From Cyrtodaria siliqua (lineage: Eukaryota > Mollusca > Bivalvia > Adapedonta > Hiatellidae): a stretch of 64,000 nt of DNA. Below are positions 1-11,002 of the stretch, piece after piece (position 1 is the first letter of the stretch; every line of letters begins with the position of its first letter). The notes under the pieces were generated by a model. That model was not told the origin of the DNA. It saw only the letters and a list, made by a program, of their open reading frames with translations, and ran no database searches. The stretch spans positions 62,001-126,000 of the forward strand of contig JAWPHD010006754.1 in NCBI GenBank assembly GCA_037043455.1, in the 5' to 3' direction. The translations under genes and the position numbers were made by a program.

Positions 1-473
1 TTCTCTGTTTGGGGCCACACCCATCACAGTATGACCCCTGCGCCGCACACACCGCCCGACGTCCTTTCCCCCTTGGTCACTGTCGAATATAGGCCTTTTG
101 GCCCGCGGACTAGACTTCCAGGATATGTGGACGTCAGATGATGTGTGCTGTGATGGGACGCAGGAGACATCTTCACTCTCGGTCAATCAGCAATCATTCC
201 GTTAATGCTGCAGACTATTCAGTCTATTGCAAGTAAAAATGGTTCCGGCAGTCCCTGCAGTACGTTCGAGGGCGGTGCGGGCAAGGATCGACCAAGTAGG
301 TCAATCCTAATTGCTTGCTGACTGTGCCCACTCTGCGACGTGCATGCGGTGAAGATCTAGGAGTGGAATAGATTATAGACTTTTTTTGATTTATTTCTAA
401 GGTTTATAGTCCCTCTACCATATGAGCCCCCGGGAAGAATCCCCGGTTGACTCGGCATTATGTTTGGACTAGA
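1..473. other. Unassigned, relatively GC-rich stretch
   Basis: This stretch is richer in G+C and CpG than the rest of the window. Frame 1 is open from the window edge to a TGA at 139-141 (46 codons, proline-rich), so it could be the end of something that starts outside. I recognise no domain in it, and codons alone do not support a gene. Confidence 0.3.
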
Positions 474-830
474 GAGACCTTGGAGATGGCTGGGTTTATA
501 TAATTTGACTTTTAGGAAAGTCCAATATATAACAAAGGTATTAATTCATAATGTATAGATTATAGACCCTGGAGATGGCTGGTTTTATATAACCTGACTC
601 TGAGGAGAGTCCAATATATATCAAAGGTATTAATAAATAAACGTATAGATTATAAACACTCGAGATGGGAGGATTTGTATAATCCGAGAAGAGTCCATTA
701 TATATTAAAGGTATTGATACATACTGTATAGTTTAGATACCCTGGAAAAGGATGGTTTTATATAACCTAATATGAGGAGAGTCCAATATATATATAGGGA
801 GTATATATGCGTGCATGTATAGATTATAGT
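474..830. repeat. Tandem repeat, about 4 units of 82-90 bp
   Basis: Units begin near 482, 571, 661 and 743. Each carries a 'gagatggctgg' like head, a 'tttatataacctgac' block and 'gagagtccaatatat', ending in 'tgtatagattatag'. Units differ by substitutions and small indels, so the array is old. Fragments of the 'aggagagtc' block recur at about 3123-3160. Confidence 0.8.
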
Positions 831-968
831 TTATTTCTTTATTTAAGCCAAATATGGCCGATGAACATGTTTACATAATATACATAGCTATATATATATA
901 GTTGTCACTAGTGAGATGAGGCAGAACCTAATGTATTTATATAGCAGGTTACAGTATGTAACAAACTA

Positions 969-1450
969 CACTCAAGTGATATGAAAACGCAACACGGGAA
1001 TTTCCGCTATATATTGTATGTACAATATGCTGCTTTTAATCGAATGGTACATGGCTACGTAAGACCTTTCCTTTTGGAAAAAATACTAAAACAACACATA
1101 ATACAGCAAATAGTATTCCTGCAATGTTTCATTATTCACAGATTACGCGTTTGGCTCAACCATGTGAGCAAACTTAGGATGCAAAATTTTGCAAACTATT
1201 TACGTTAAATACAGTACTGAATTAGCTCAATTTTTCGAAGAGCAACTTCAACATTGATGAAGTTCTTGTTACAAAGTGTAGTGTTATTAAAACGTCTACA
1301 CATCACAGTTGTGTCCTTTCTCTAGTAAACTGCAACTTTTTTTTAAAAAAACATCTTGGGATTTCTTTGGAATATTATGTGCAATTAAGTGTGCAGTATA
1401 TACAATATATAGCGGAAATTCCCGTGTTGCGTTTTCATATCACTTGAGTG
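969..1450. mobile_element. MITE-like element with 54-bp terminal inverted repeats
   Basis: The first 54 bases (969-1022, starting CACTCAAGTGATATG) are the reverse complement of 1397-1450 with only a few differences. The roughly 375-bp middle is AT-rich and has only short open frames that follow the arms, so the element looks non-autonomous. I could not see a clear target-site duplication, so the superfamily is unassigned. Confidence 0.8.
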
Positions 1451-2584
1451 TCGTGAATATTAGTGTTTCTCTCTTTCCGTCACATGCAACAACTCATACA
1501 TTTACTTAGGTCTCTTATCCATTCAGTCTTAGTCAACTAACATACACATACAGACATGTTTGATACCAAATGAAAGAAAGTTTCAATACGATTCCATTGA
1601 TTGTAAAATGAATGTTATATATTTTGTGTGACGAAAGTTATGGAACATTTAATACACATCACTTATACATACTGAGGCATTTTCGCCCTGAGTTTTTTCA
1701 GGTATGTTAATTGTTACTTTTTTTAAATGCCTGTTTCTCTTTAAGTACTTGTCGAAGACCTTTGAAATTTCTCATACATTACCAGTTTTTTCTGTGCATT
1801 ACAAGATTCAGAATTTAAGCATGGTAGATGAAAAGGCATTGTCTTAGAAATTAACATTTTAAACTAACGTGTAAAATTAATTTAATGATAAATGGACATT
1901 AAATGGAAGGGCAGTCTTCTGAAATAGCGTTTTTGGATGATCAATATTTTCACTAAACATTGTAAAAAATGCTACAATAATGTGTTGAATATAATATTTA
2001 AACACCGAAGGACTAGGATTTGTAAAAAAAATATGAAAACATATTAATACTATGAGAATAATTACGATATTTAAAAGATATTATAACATTTCCGTTACAA
2101 AATGAAGAAAATCAGTGTTATTTCTGCTAAAATTAAGGGATATGCATTCAGTTATATCTGGTTTGCAGCAAGACCTTTACGAATTCTCGACAATCATTTT
2201 CATGGATTATGGGCGAATAACAACAGATGGCGTACAAAACAATTTAAAAGCATAGAATTATTCAAATAATTTTTACAACGTTTTGTAACAAGGACATTTT
2301 CAGAGATGCCAGTATCCAAAAGGTGTGGTAGGGGGAGGTAATTCAGGGGTATAAATAACCGGATTTTTTTCAATTTTGCTGTGGAATTTAAGAGAGCGAA
2401 CCCAGTAGTATTATAAATACACTACTTTATCTCAGTGTAATATCCAGTTCAAAGGATATACGCCTAGTGACAGAACTTTTTGAAGCACCCTCGTAATTAT
2501 CATTTAAAGAGGAACATCCCTTTTTTTATACGTAAGATCTACTCGAAAATGATTATACTATTAATAATATATCAAAAATAACAT
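1451..2584. other. AT-rich stretch without recognised gene
   Basis: No long open frame, splice-bounded exon or repeat unit stands out on either strand. Homopolymer A and T runs are common. Confidence 0.4.
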
Positions 2585-2820
2585 ATTTTTGGCGGGAGTT
2601 ATTGACCTTTAAAGGTTTTAATAAACTTTCTCCAGACTAGTTCTCCTGAACCCTTGACAGATTTCAACGAAACTTGGCAAGGATGATCAGTATCAAGCCT
2701 AGTTGTACATATCGTCGCCGTGTTCCAGCTGAATGATTTTTGGCGGAGTTATGGCCCGTTAAAGATTTTAATACATAACCGTTGTCCAGAATAGTCTCTT
2801 CTGAACTCAGTTTCGATAAA
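2585..2820 (+). repeat. Dispersed repeat R1, copy a
   Basis: This segment shares ordered blocks with 19949-20365: 'agttatggc', 'aaaggttttaatac', 'gatttcaacgaaac' and 'gatgatcagtacc' like words, in the same order and orientation. The two halves of the segment resemble each other, so the unit itself is internally duplicated. It is noncoding and anciently diverged. Confidence 0.6.
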
Positions 2821-3173
2821 TCTTCTTGACGCACTCTGCTGAAAGCGGTACAATTATTATTTAAAGACGTTATAATATTATTTTTTTATAGAAAGAACTA
2901 CCCAATAATGATTATACTATTAAGATAATAATACTAATAAGACCAGAGACGTAATAAACTTAAATCTCTGGACTGACATGTGTGTATTAGTCTTTAAATC
3001 ATCAAAACAATCTCCGTTTCGGTAATTCATACCTCAGTTTCGGTCCGTTTCGTTAAATCAGCCCCATTCCGGTAAATCGTGTAGCGTTAGCTCCTCCCAT
3101 CAATTAGGTACAGCCTCTGACTTTAAGGAGAGTCCGATTATCTGACCGTGAGGAGAGTCAACGAACGTTTACC

Positions 3174-3332
3174 AAGGGGGCACTCCTCAGTTTCGCACGA
3201 ATGTCCATGTAAATAAGAAAAAAATCAACTAAGCGTCTTTTAGGTCCATGGATGGTATTTATAATAATTATGAAGCCCATGTTTGATGATGTTTTCAGTT
3301 TTGAGTACTTCTAAGTTTATTTTGGTGTATAG
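3174..3332 (+). repeat. Dispersed repeat R3, copy a (broken at 3332)
   Basis: Positions 3200-3332 are nearly identical to 17713-17845, including 'gtccatggatggtattt' and 'gaagcccatgtttgatg'. The start 'aagggggcactcctcagttt' resembles 18350-18370. Similarity stops sharply at 3332, just upstream of the YqaJ-type gene, so 3332/3333 is a candidate left boundary of the transposon that carries that gene. Confidence 0.7.
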
Positions 3333-3452
3333 CCCTATCTCGCAGGCAGCATTATGATACGTCACCGAACTGACCTGCGTTCTAAAAATAGTAACATTCC
3401 CAGACTCCTTTGGAATTGCGGACAAGCAAAGCAGTGTTTACACGGTGTAACA

Positions 3453-4168
3453 ATGGCGTCAAGCAGCAATATCCCAACCGTTTTGCTCTTAGAAAACGAT
3501 GTTCCTGGAGCAAAACTTGTATATTCTACGGTTGAAAAGCACTCCAATGCCCAGCTTAAACGATGGCTAAAGTGCAGAGGTTTAAAATGCAGTGGAAATA
3601 AGGAAGAACTCGTTGAAAGGTAAAGTGCCCGACATACACAAATATTTGATTTCGATCGGCGCATAGATAGATTTTCTTTTTGTTCGTTTCAAGTTCTAGA
3701 ATACAAACTATTTTAAAATAATATATATTTGCAACGAAATAAAAAAAAAGAAACGTACGGTATCCTTTGTTTATAGATGCTCGTCAAAAAAAAGACGGAT
3801 TGGTTCAGATTTGAAGGTGGCGAACGCAGTTAATGCCAGTTTGGAAAATTTACCTTTTTGTCTGTCTTTACTCGATCTATGACTATGTTTCTTTGTGTCC
3901 TATCATTTCATTTTTTTTTTTCTACCGCCGACAGAATCAGTATGGTCAAATGACACACGTTTCTTAACTTACCTGCTTATAGATTTAGATTATACATGTA
4001 CCTAGATGTAGAAAAATGGATACTAGAAAAATGGATACGGTATGGGTGGGGTACCGTTACACTATAAGTTTACACTCGGGTTTCTGTATCGATGTTGGCC
4101 ACTAAAACAAAGAAAGAAAAAAAAACGTGTTATTTGTTGTTGTTGTTTTTTTAGTTCCTGTTGGGAAC

Positions 4169-4206
<38 letters not shown>

Positions 4207-5908
4207 TGTCATTTTTTATATATCTATGTTTTTTCGTTCCCCCAACACTGATACAGCAACCTAATGATTTTTTACTCTTATTTATAACTTATAATATTCA
4301 AAAGTTATTTATACTGATGCGATTTATTTTCAGGGTGAAAAATTGCATCGAAACTGACAATGACAAGATTCTTCCTGTGTCAGTTGATGGTGGACACTGG
4401 TATGATCTCAAGCTGAAAACAAAAGAACAGAACGGGGACACAGATGTAACAAAACCGCCTTTGCCTCCTATAACTGGGTAGAACAACTTTCCATCTGTGA
4501 ATCTGCCAAAACATTTCAATCAAGGTCACATTCACCACCAGATTATTGAATCTGTGCAATATCTGGGACAAACAGATTGTGACGATGATAGTGATGGAGA
4601 TATAGAAGACCTCCACACAGCTAAGCCGATGAAAAAGGGGGCAGATTATTTTACGAGTGGGCATGTTCAGGGAATGCGAGACTGTTCGAAACAAGGTACA
4701 TACTTCTTGAAGGCTACTGTGTTGGCATCATATGAAACCTCCAAAGAGTATTTTCCCATGGTTCAAATTGTGATTGTAAAGCCAGTGCAATGGGAAGGTG
4801 CTCACACATCGTCGGACTACTTACAGCACTTAAGGACTACATAGACAAATATGGCACAGAACCAGCATCATGTACCTCCAAATCATGCGAATGGAATAAA
4901 GGACGTACAAAGAAAAATAATCCCCAGACGGTTTCCGCTGCCTCTTACATGAGTTTAAAAAAAAGGAAAGTAGATGATATTATAACATATAACCCCACAC
5001 CTACAATGGAATCCAGAAGTGAACAACAGACGGTATCTGGTTTTCCTTCTGCACTTCAAAGCGGTAGTCAACAACATACCATGTGGCAGTCGTTATTATT
5101 CAGAATATATGATGACTATGTGTTAGATAATGATCAGAAACTAAACTTGCAAGAAAACGTCACAAAATTAACTTCCAACATTTCAGTGTCAGGCGGTAAA
5201 ACTCCAGTTGAAATAGTAGAAATTCAATGCACGCAACAATGGTTCAATGAAAGGCGCATGCAAATAACGGCATCATCTAGCAAAACTGTAGCGAATGCAA
5301 AGAGGTCTCAATCAATATATAACATCCTGAAGAACAAGCTATAGTTCGACTCAGTTCAAACGAAGGCCATGAAATATGGACGTGATAGTGAAAACGGTGC
5401 ATTTTTGATTTATAAGACCAACATGGAAACCGAGGTACCAGGATTTAATGTATCAAAATCTGGGTTTTGGGTCAATCCAGAATATCCCGAAATAGGAGCA
5501 AGTCCTGATGGGTTAGTGCATGATCCCATGGAGAATCACAAAGATAAATTACTTGAAATTAAATGTCCAATTATTATGCAAAATAAAAACATTGAGGAAT
5601 ATGACAAAATACTGAACAAGAAACAACTGTGTAATTTCTGTTTAGAGAAGAAAAATGGTGATTTTGTACTGAAAGAAACCCATGCATATTACTTTCAGAT
5701 ACAAACTCAACTTGGGGTTCTAGGCAAGCAGTGGTGTGACCTTCTTGTCTGGGGATCAGAAGGAAATACTGTTACTGTAAGGGTAAGATTCAATCCTGAT
5801 TTTTGGATGGATCTAAAAAACAAACTTGTTGCATTTCATAGGTCATGGTTAGTGCCGGAGATATTTGAAATGAGGGTTCCTCGCAGACTTGTACCAATGA
5901 AATCGTAG
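3453..5908 (+). pseudogene. Broken SAP-SWIM-YqaJ nuclease gene
   Basis: This is a lambda-exonuclease-like (YqaJ) nuclease gene of the kind found in mobile elements. Exon 1 starts at ATG 3453 in good context (aacaATGG) and ends at 3619 before GTAAAG. Exon 2 starts at 4334 after TTATTTTCAG, and the phases join (AG+G). A SAP fold spans the junction (LKRWLKCRGLKCSGNKEEL, then VERVKNCIE). A SWIM zinc finger follows (CDCKASAMGRCSH, about 4768-4806), then the nuclease core: GASPDGLV near 5500, LLEIKCP near 5560 (the E-x-K pair) and HAYYFQIQTQLG near 5685. Three lesions are seen: TAG at 4479-4481, a frame change around 4750-4768 just before the SWIM motif, and TAG at 5342-5344. Both TAGs may be former TGG. 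An AATAAA lies at 6273-6278, beyond a SINE insertion. The domain order is clear, and loss of function is inferred from the lesions. Confidence 0.88.
4170..4203 (+). repeat. Poly(A) run of 34 bases
   Basis: This is an uninterrupted A run within the intron of the YqaJ-type pseudogene. It lacks a retroelement body directly upstream, so it is listed only as a homopolymer. Confidence 0.95.
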
Positions 5909-6019
5909 TCAAATATTTATTGGGGGCGCACAGATTGATGTTTGATTAAATGTCATAAACATGTATCGCGATACTTCAGTTGACGATACACATATACTGT
6001 GATACAGTAACAATACACG

Positions 6020-6236
6020 ACGTTATGTTGTAAACCTTCGCCTTCGCCTCTCACCGCTGTGGGTTCGAATCCCACTGGCAGCTCGACTTGTAAGTGTCGC
6101 TTCTTACTGATGGCGGGAGAACAGTACTGGTTCTACCCAGGAAAAGTGGGTGGTCTGCCTCCACCACAAAATAAACAACCATATATAACCTTACATGTGT
6201 TGAAAATGACGTAAAACACCAAACAAATAAACTTAT
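6020..6236 (+). mobile_element. tRNA-headed SINE, family A (5' truncated)
   Basis: A Pol III B-box like GGTTCGAATCCC at about 6063 is followed by a body with 'gatggcgggagaacag' and 'ggttctacccagg', and by a tail 'atgacgtaaaacaccaaac'. The same order of blocks occurs at 22420-22645. The tail is nearly the 3' end of the LINE piece at 6700-7695, suggesting that LINE supplies the retrotransposition machinery. Confidence 0.85.
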
Positions 6237-6699
6237 TCGAGACAACTTTTTTCATTTATGTTGTTTAATATCAATAAAGATTTATGTTGATTAAAACTAT
6301 TTGTATCGTTTTTTGTACATCATTATTTGTAGATGAAACAATTCACATTGTAATATGAGCATATCAGAGACACGCCCCCCGCTGATGACATTTGCAACCA
6401 GTGAATACCCTGTGCACTCTGAACAGGACCTACACTTTTATCTATTCTGTCACTCAAGCTTCCATATATGGGGCCCTGTATTAGATTTTAACCTACTGAA
6501 TAGTTGATATCACCTTTTTATTATATACTTTCCAATGAAATATTGGATCTTATGATTAAAACCAAACCTTATATATTATCACATGTGAAAATTATATTTT
6601 TCACTGAAAATGACGTCATGCAACTGTTGATGTTGTTGACGTTATTGACGTCATTGATTCCTGTTATCTTCTTGCATACTTCTGCATAGGTTTCAAGCA

Positions 6700-7695
6700 T
6701 GTGAGTTATATAATAAAAAGAATTTTTATACAGCATAAAGAGCCGCCTGCCTGACAAGGCCTCTATCTTTTCAGCTGAACTTAAGGCAATTGAACTTGCC
6801 TTAAATTATATTCAGGAATCTGATGATGACCATTTTGTAATCTTTTCTGATTCCCTTTCATCTCTTCAAGCACTGGGTAATATGAAACATGATAACCCAG
6901 TTGTGCTTCAACTTTTGGAAAAGTACAATTCTCTTATAATTGATAATGTTATTATTTTCTGCTGCTGGCTTCCAAGCCATGTAGGAATACGTGGTAATGA
7001 TAGAGCTGATAGTGCTGCTAAGGCAGCATTATATCTACATATATCTAATACCAAATTACCTTATACTGATTTTAAAAGTTGTATTAACACATATATTCGT
7101 AACTCTTGGCAAACCGCTTCGGATTTGTCAGTTAACAATAAACTCCATTCAATTAAACCACTACTCGGAGAATGGCGTTCTTCTAGTAGACCCATTCGTC
7201 GAAAGGAAGTTGTCCTAGCCCGGTGCAGAATAGGGCATACACGTAATACTCATTCATATTTATTACAAGGTGAGCAATTACCAGAATGTATACCCTGCTT
7301 TGCACCGTTAACGGTCAAACATATACTACTGGAATGTGTAGACTTTGATCCTATGCGTCAAAGGTACTACAGTGTTAATACTATGACCGAGTTATTTAAT
7401 ACTATAGATTTTAGTCTAGTTTTAGATTTCCTGAAGGAAGTCCGACTACTTAAGTCATTATAATATGTACTTGTATATATTTACTTTTTTGTATGCCCGT
7501 TTTCGGGCGTTTGTTGTTTTACATATATACTTTGTATTACTACCATATCATCCCTTATTTTTTAATAGTTTTACCTGATATATTTACATTAATTTTTTAA
7601 TTAATCCTTCATTTCTTCATCTTTTATCAGTTTTTGCGCACAATATGACCTATTTATGTGTCGACGTGCCGTAAAACACCAATCATTCATTTGTT
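6700..7695 (+). mobile_element. 5'-truncated non-LTR retrotransposon (RNase H end)
   Basis: The reading frame ending at 7463 is the C-terminal RNase H and tail of a LINE polyprotein. It is open back to about 6732. Three acidic catalytic positions are visible: E in IFSAELKAIE, D in VIFSDSLSSLQAL and D in GIRGNDRADSAAKA. WLPSHVG is the family motif before the last aspartate. The first catalytic aspartate and the whole reverse transcriptase are missing, which fits incomplete reverse transcription. About 230 bp of 3' UTR follow, ending 'gtgccgtaaaacaccaatc'. The retained frame has no stop, so the insertion may be fairly young. Confidence 0.9.
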
Positions 7696-7710
7696 ATTTT
7701 TATCTCGCAG

Positions 7711-7773
7711 TGAGAAAACGGAAATATTTTCACTCGTTCTGAGCCACTCGTGAAATTATATGTTTTCTCACTT
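7711..7773. repeat. Short palindrome with TTTCACTCG core
   Basis: Arms beginning TGAGAAAAC and ending GTTTTCTCA enclose 'ttttcactcg' and 'cgtgaaat' around a short loop. The core matches those of the palindromes at 36985-37078 and 42037-42169. Confidence 0.7.
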
Positions 7774-8617
7774 CTCGATGAAAATAAAATCGTATATTTG
7801 CTCCAAACCAAAAAATATCCTCTATATATATTCCTCAAAGTAAGTGATATAACATTATTATGCTAAATAAGGTGATTTCAACTGTTCATTTAAGTAACTT
7901 TACTCATTAATAATGTCACGTCACCTATTCAATTTATCAATATTGTTACCTTGCAGGGTTCTTAGATATAAAGAAGAAAGCTTAATTAGTTAAGGCTGAC
8001 TATAGTTTATTTTAATACCATTTTTTATATTAAGTTAACAATGACATTTCTCACAAACAATAACTTTTTACACACATATTAATATCTCTCTCATCTTCTT
8101 AAATCTATCTACAAGAATTCCAATTTGTTTAGTAAGTTGACTAACAAGAGCAGTTTCTGAGATAAGCGTTATTGTAAAATGTTAACAAAGTAATTGACTT
8201 AGTCCAAAAAGGTACATAACTTTATCAAAATGTGTCGCAGAGCTATGTTAAATGCGCGTGGCAAGTTTTTCATTTATAATGAATACATTTGTGAAGTTTT
8301 CAATCCATTATGTATAGTAAATAATGATGTATAGTACAAGCTTACATACAAGCTTTAGCCAGTATAAAAGGGTCCATAATGTTTTAAAAATCCATTATGT
8401 AAACTACTTTGCGAGATACTAGCATACATACAAACTTTAACCCGGACGCAAACGACGACTGACAACGATCAAGTCAAGACAATAGCTATTTTTTACCATA
8501 GGAAAAGCCGAGCTAAAATGATACTGAATTAACCGTTGTAGTACTAGAACCGAACATAATGACCTAGCAACCATTGTAAACTACATCCATCTGAGTCACT
8601 TACAGACTGGTCAGCAT
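7774..8617. other. Region between LINE and transposase, no gene seen
   Basis: AT-rich. It holds only short frames and no recognisable motif. If the two-gene transposon reading is right, this is transposon interior or later insertion. Confidence 0.35.
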
Positions 8618-10614
8618 TTATTTTACAAGGGGTTCTTGAAAATTTACAAGACAGCTGACAAAATAAACAATTTGAGTCATTACAGGTTACAATGACAAAG
8701 GTATTATTCTTTGCAACAATTTAAATGTTTTAATCCTTTCTATTGTTGACCTTTCAACATGTATACTGTGTTTTGCTATGTCTTTAGTGAGGGCTTCCTC
8801 TTGTGCGGTCAAATGTTTACGGCCTAATAAAATGGCGGAATGATCAAGTCTACCTTTTTGGCTTTCAACAAATCTCTTATATTAAAACCTCTGTCTGCCA
8901 TGACAGTATCGCCTGGATTCAAGAAATTTAAAAAGCCAGATTTTACAACAATTTCTCGGTCAGAAATAGAGCCTTCAAATACCTCGCTAACAAACATGAT
9001 TGCACCATTTGGTGAAATAGCCACCAAATTTTGGATGTAGTGTGGGACTTGTAGCTTGAATACAAATTTCCTTGACGCTGGAAGTTTCTAGGCCTTTGTG
9101 AAAAGAATTCGGTACAATCAATTATGCATCTAATATTTTTGTATTTTTTAATAAACAATGGCATGGTCTCTTTAAGTCTGGATCTTTCTGCAAACATGAA
9201 TGTTTTCCAGGTTAAAATTCAGTGTACATATATTGTATCCATGTAAGTATTGTATTCGATACTGTTGACACGCTTGTTCCAAATCGGTATGCAAGATCCT
9301 GGTTCGTATATCCATTTCTAAGTCTAATCAACGTCATCAGGAATGCATTTTTTAGCGAAATCTGATATTTATCCTTCTTTGTTGAGGCACGATTCCAATA
9401 CTTTAAATGTTCTAGAGATGGTGTCAGAAAATTCCATAACTGTAAGAGCTGAATATATGTAAGTCCAGTAAAAAATGTGCACTTTTTGTCGTCATTTTCA
9501 ACCTCTGAAATGTCAAAGGCACATCGGACACTTACAGTTTGCTATATTTTGGCATCCCCTGAGGTTTCGTTGCGCGCTGCCTGAGCGAGGTCCAGTTTTG
9601 ATTTTAAATCCAAATTTTCGTTTTCTAAAATTTTATTCTGTATACTTAAATTCACTTCCCGAGAACTGCTTATTTCCGTCTGGGAGCTTTTGTCACACAC
9701 AGGTCTGGCAAACAAGATTTCATCCTGTATCTGGAAAACAAATAGAAAGTAAATAATTGGCCCTTTCCCTCATAGAGACGATTAACAACGACTCGTGCGG
9801 CCAGTGTAAAACCAGATCAGTGTAAATCAACAAATTCCCTTCAACGGGCTTGTAAACAAGTAAATGTTACTATAAAAAATATTACAATGAATTATGCAGT
9901 TAAATAGACGAATTGTGTTGTGTATCAAATAAAATGGCAACTTGTAGTATACCGTATAATCCCTAATAAACGCTCCTCCCCTAATAACCACATTTAGGAT
10001 ATAAAAATAATTCATTAATATATTATATACAAAAATATATACCTGCTCTGAGTTTTCATGATCACACTGCATATCTACATGATCTAGGAAGACACCAACG
10101 TTGCTATTTTCCTTGGCTTTGCTCGTCTGGGAAAGAAAATAAATACATATATAATTATTATGTTATTAATACAAACTTTACCAATAGTATGCTGTTTTTA
10201 AAATATATATATAATTTAGGTTTAAATATTTAATGATTTAAAAAAAAATGTATCGGAAGGTTTCTTAGAATGCGTAAAATTTACATTTATCGTTTATTAT
10301 TACGAACAAGACATCAAGTACAAATATTATATACTACCGGTATATAAAGAAATATTCCGAAGGATATTAATGAAATAACAGATCTATCCATGCATGATAT
10401 ATATAATTATAAGCAAACAATTTTAACTTTCCTCTTGGCCTAACAACAGCAAACTTTCAGCAATCTCCTCTTCTTTTGTTTTGGGGTCTGCAGGAAACTC
10501 ATGACTTTCACCTGAGATTGTGGTGGTGGTGGTGGTTGGCATTTTATTCTCAATTGGTGACATTGTGAGCTGTCTTTGGACCTTTCTCCTAGGCTGTCTT
10601 TTGAGTCGCTCGAC
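8618..10614 (-). pseudogene. Broken DDE_Tnp_4 transposase (ISL2EU/Harbinger-like)
   Basis: Three minus-strand exons can be read. They are 10614 to about 10428 (after TTTCCAG), 10126-10043 (after CTTTCCCAG, ending CAG before GTATAT) and 9730-8618 (after GTTTTCCAG). The first two carry a basic then acidic linker. The third begins DKSSQTEISSS, has a coiled-coil-like stretch (NKILENENLDLKSKL), a helix-turn-helix segment (TNQDLAYRFGTSVSTVSN) and the DDE core. The catalytic acids are visible: D in CIIDCTEFF, D in VMADRGFNIRDLL and E in HVERSTIERIK. Lesions are a TAG in the linker near 9560, a stop and frame change near 9220, a frame change near 9040, another near 8830, and a stop at IPLSL near 8690. 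No N-terminal THAP exon was found, so the 5' end is incomplete. Confidence 0.88.
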
Positions 10615-10931
10615 CTGGAAATATTTATTTAGGAAACATGATTGCCTGGGACTTTTTTCTGATTAGATATAAAAAAGAAAGCAATACTATTTAATCAGTT
10701 TAGATGTTTATTTAATAAAACTATTTCTTGATTACTAGTACTTAAAAAAAGATTGTTTAAATACCCCGACACTACCTAGCAAAAGGATGAGGGAAAAACT
10801 GTATTCATTTCAATTAATTACTTGTGGCACTTATATACCTAAAAGTTAGTCACGAAAAGTTTGTGTTTATTGGGATTTATATATGTAACCCGGTACAGGT
10901 AAATGGTGAATAATCGATTCCTAACCGTATG

Positions 10932-11002
10932 TCCTCGCTAGCTCAGTGGTTAGAGACCTGGTATGGTAAACCAGAGACCCTGGGTTTGAGTCCCGGTTGA
11001 GA
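10932..11002 (+). mobile_element. tRNA-like SINE head or tRNA-Thr pseudogene
   Basis: The segment folds as a tRNA. The anticodon stem is CTGGT/ACCAG with loop ATGGTAA (anticodon GGT, threonine), and the T stem is CTGGG/CCCGG. The D stem has 3 of 4 pairs and the acceptor stem about 5 of 7. A-box 'tagctcagtggttagag' and B-box 'ggtttgagtcc' are good. The acceptor mismatches and the absence of a clean 3' end favour a SINE head or dead gene over a working tRNA. Confidence 0.65.

Larger units (their letters stand above)
3453..10614. mobile_element. Degraded two-gene DNA transposon, probable ISL2EU type
   Basis: A YqaJ-nuclease gene (plus, 3453-5908) and a DDE_Tnp_4 transposase gene (minus, 8618-10614) face each other 2.7 kb apart. 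From memory of repeat classification, ISL2EU elements pair a DDE_Tnp_4/THAP transposase with a separate YqaJ protein, which is the pair seen here. The space between holds a SINE and a truncated LINE, both later insertions. The ends are not defined: I found no terminal inverted repeats and no THAP exon upstream of 10614. The alternative is two unrelated remnants side by side. Confidence 0.5.

Noticed and set aside
4042..4251. Lysine-rich frame across the poly(A) run
   Set aside because: It is produced by the homopolymer in the intron of the YqaJ-type gene.
4479..5344. Stop-codon recoding of TAG in the YqaJ gene
   Set aside because: A frame change is also present and the neighbouring transposase has many lesions, so decay is the simpler reading.
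10932..11002. Functional tRNA-Thr gene
   Set aside because: The anticodon and T arms are good, but the acceptor stem has mismatches and the head is followed by sequence typical of SINE debris.
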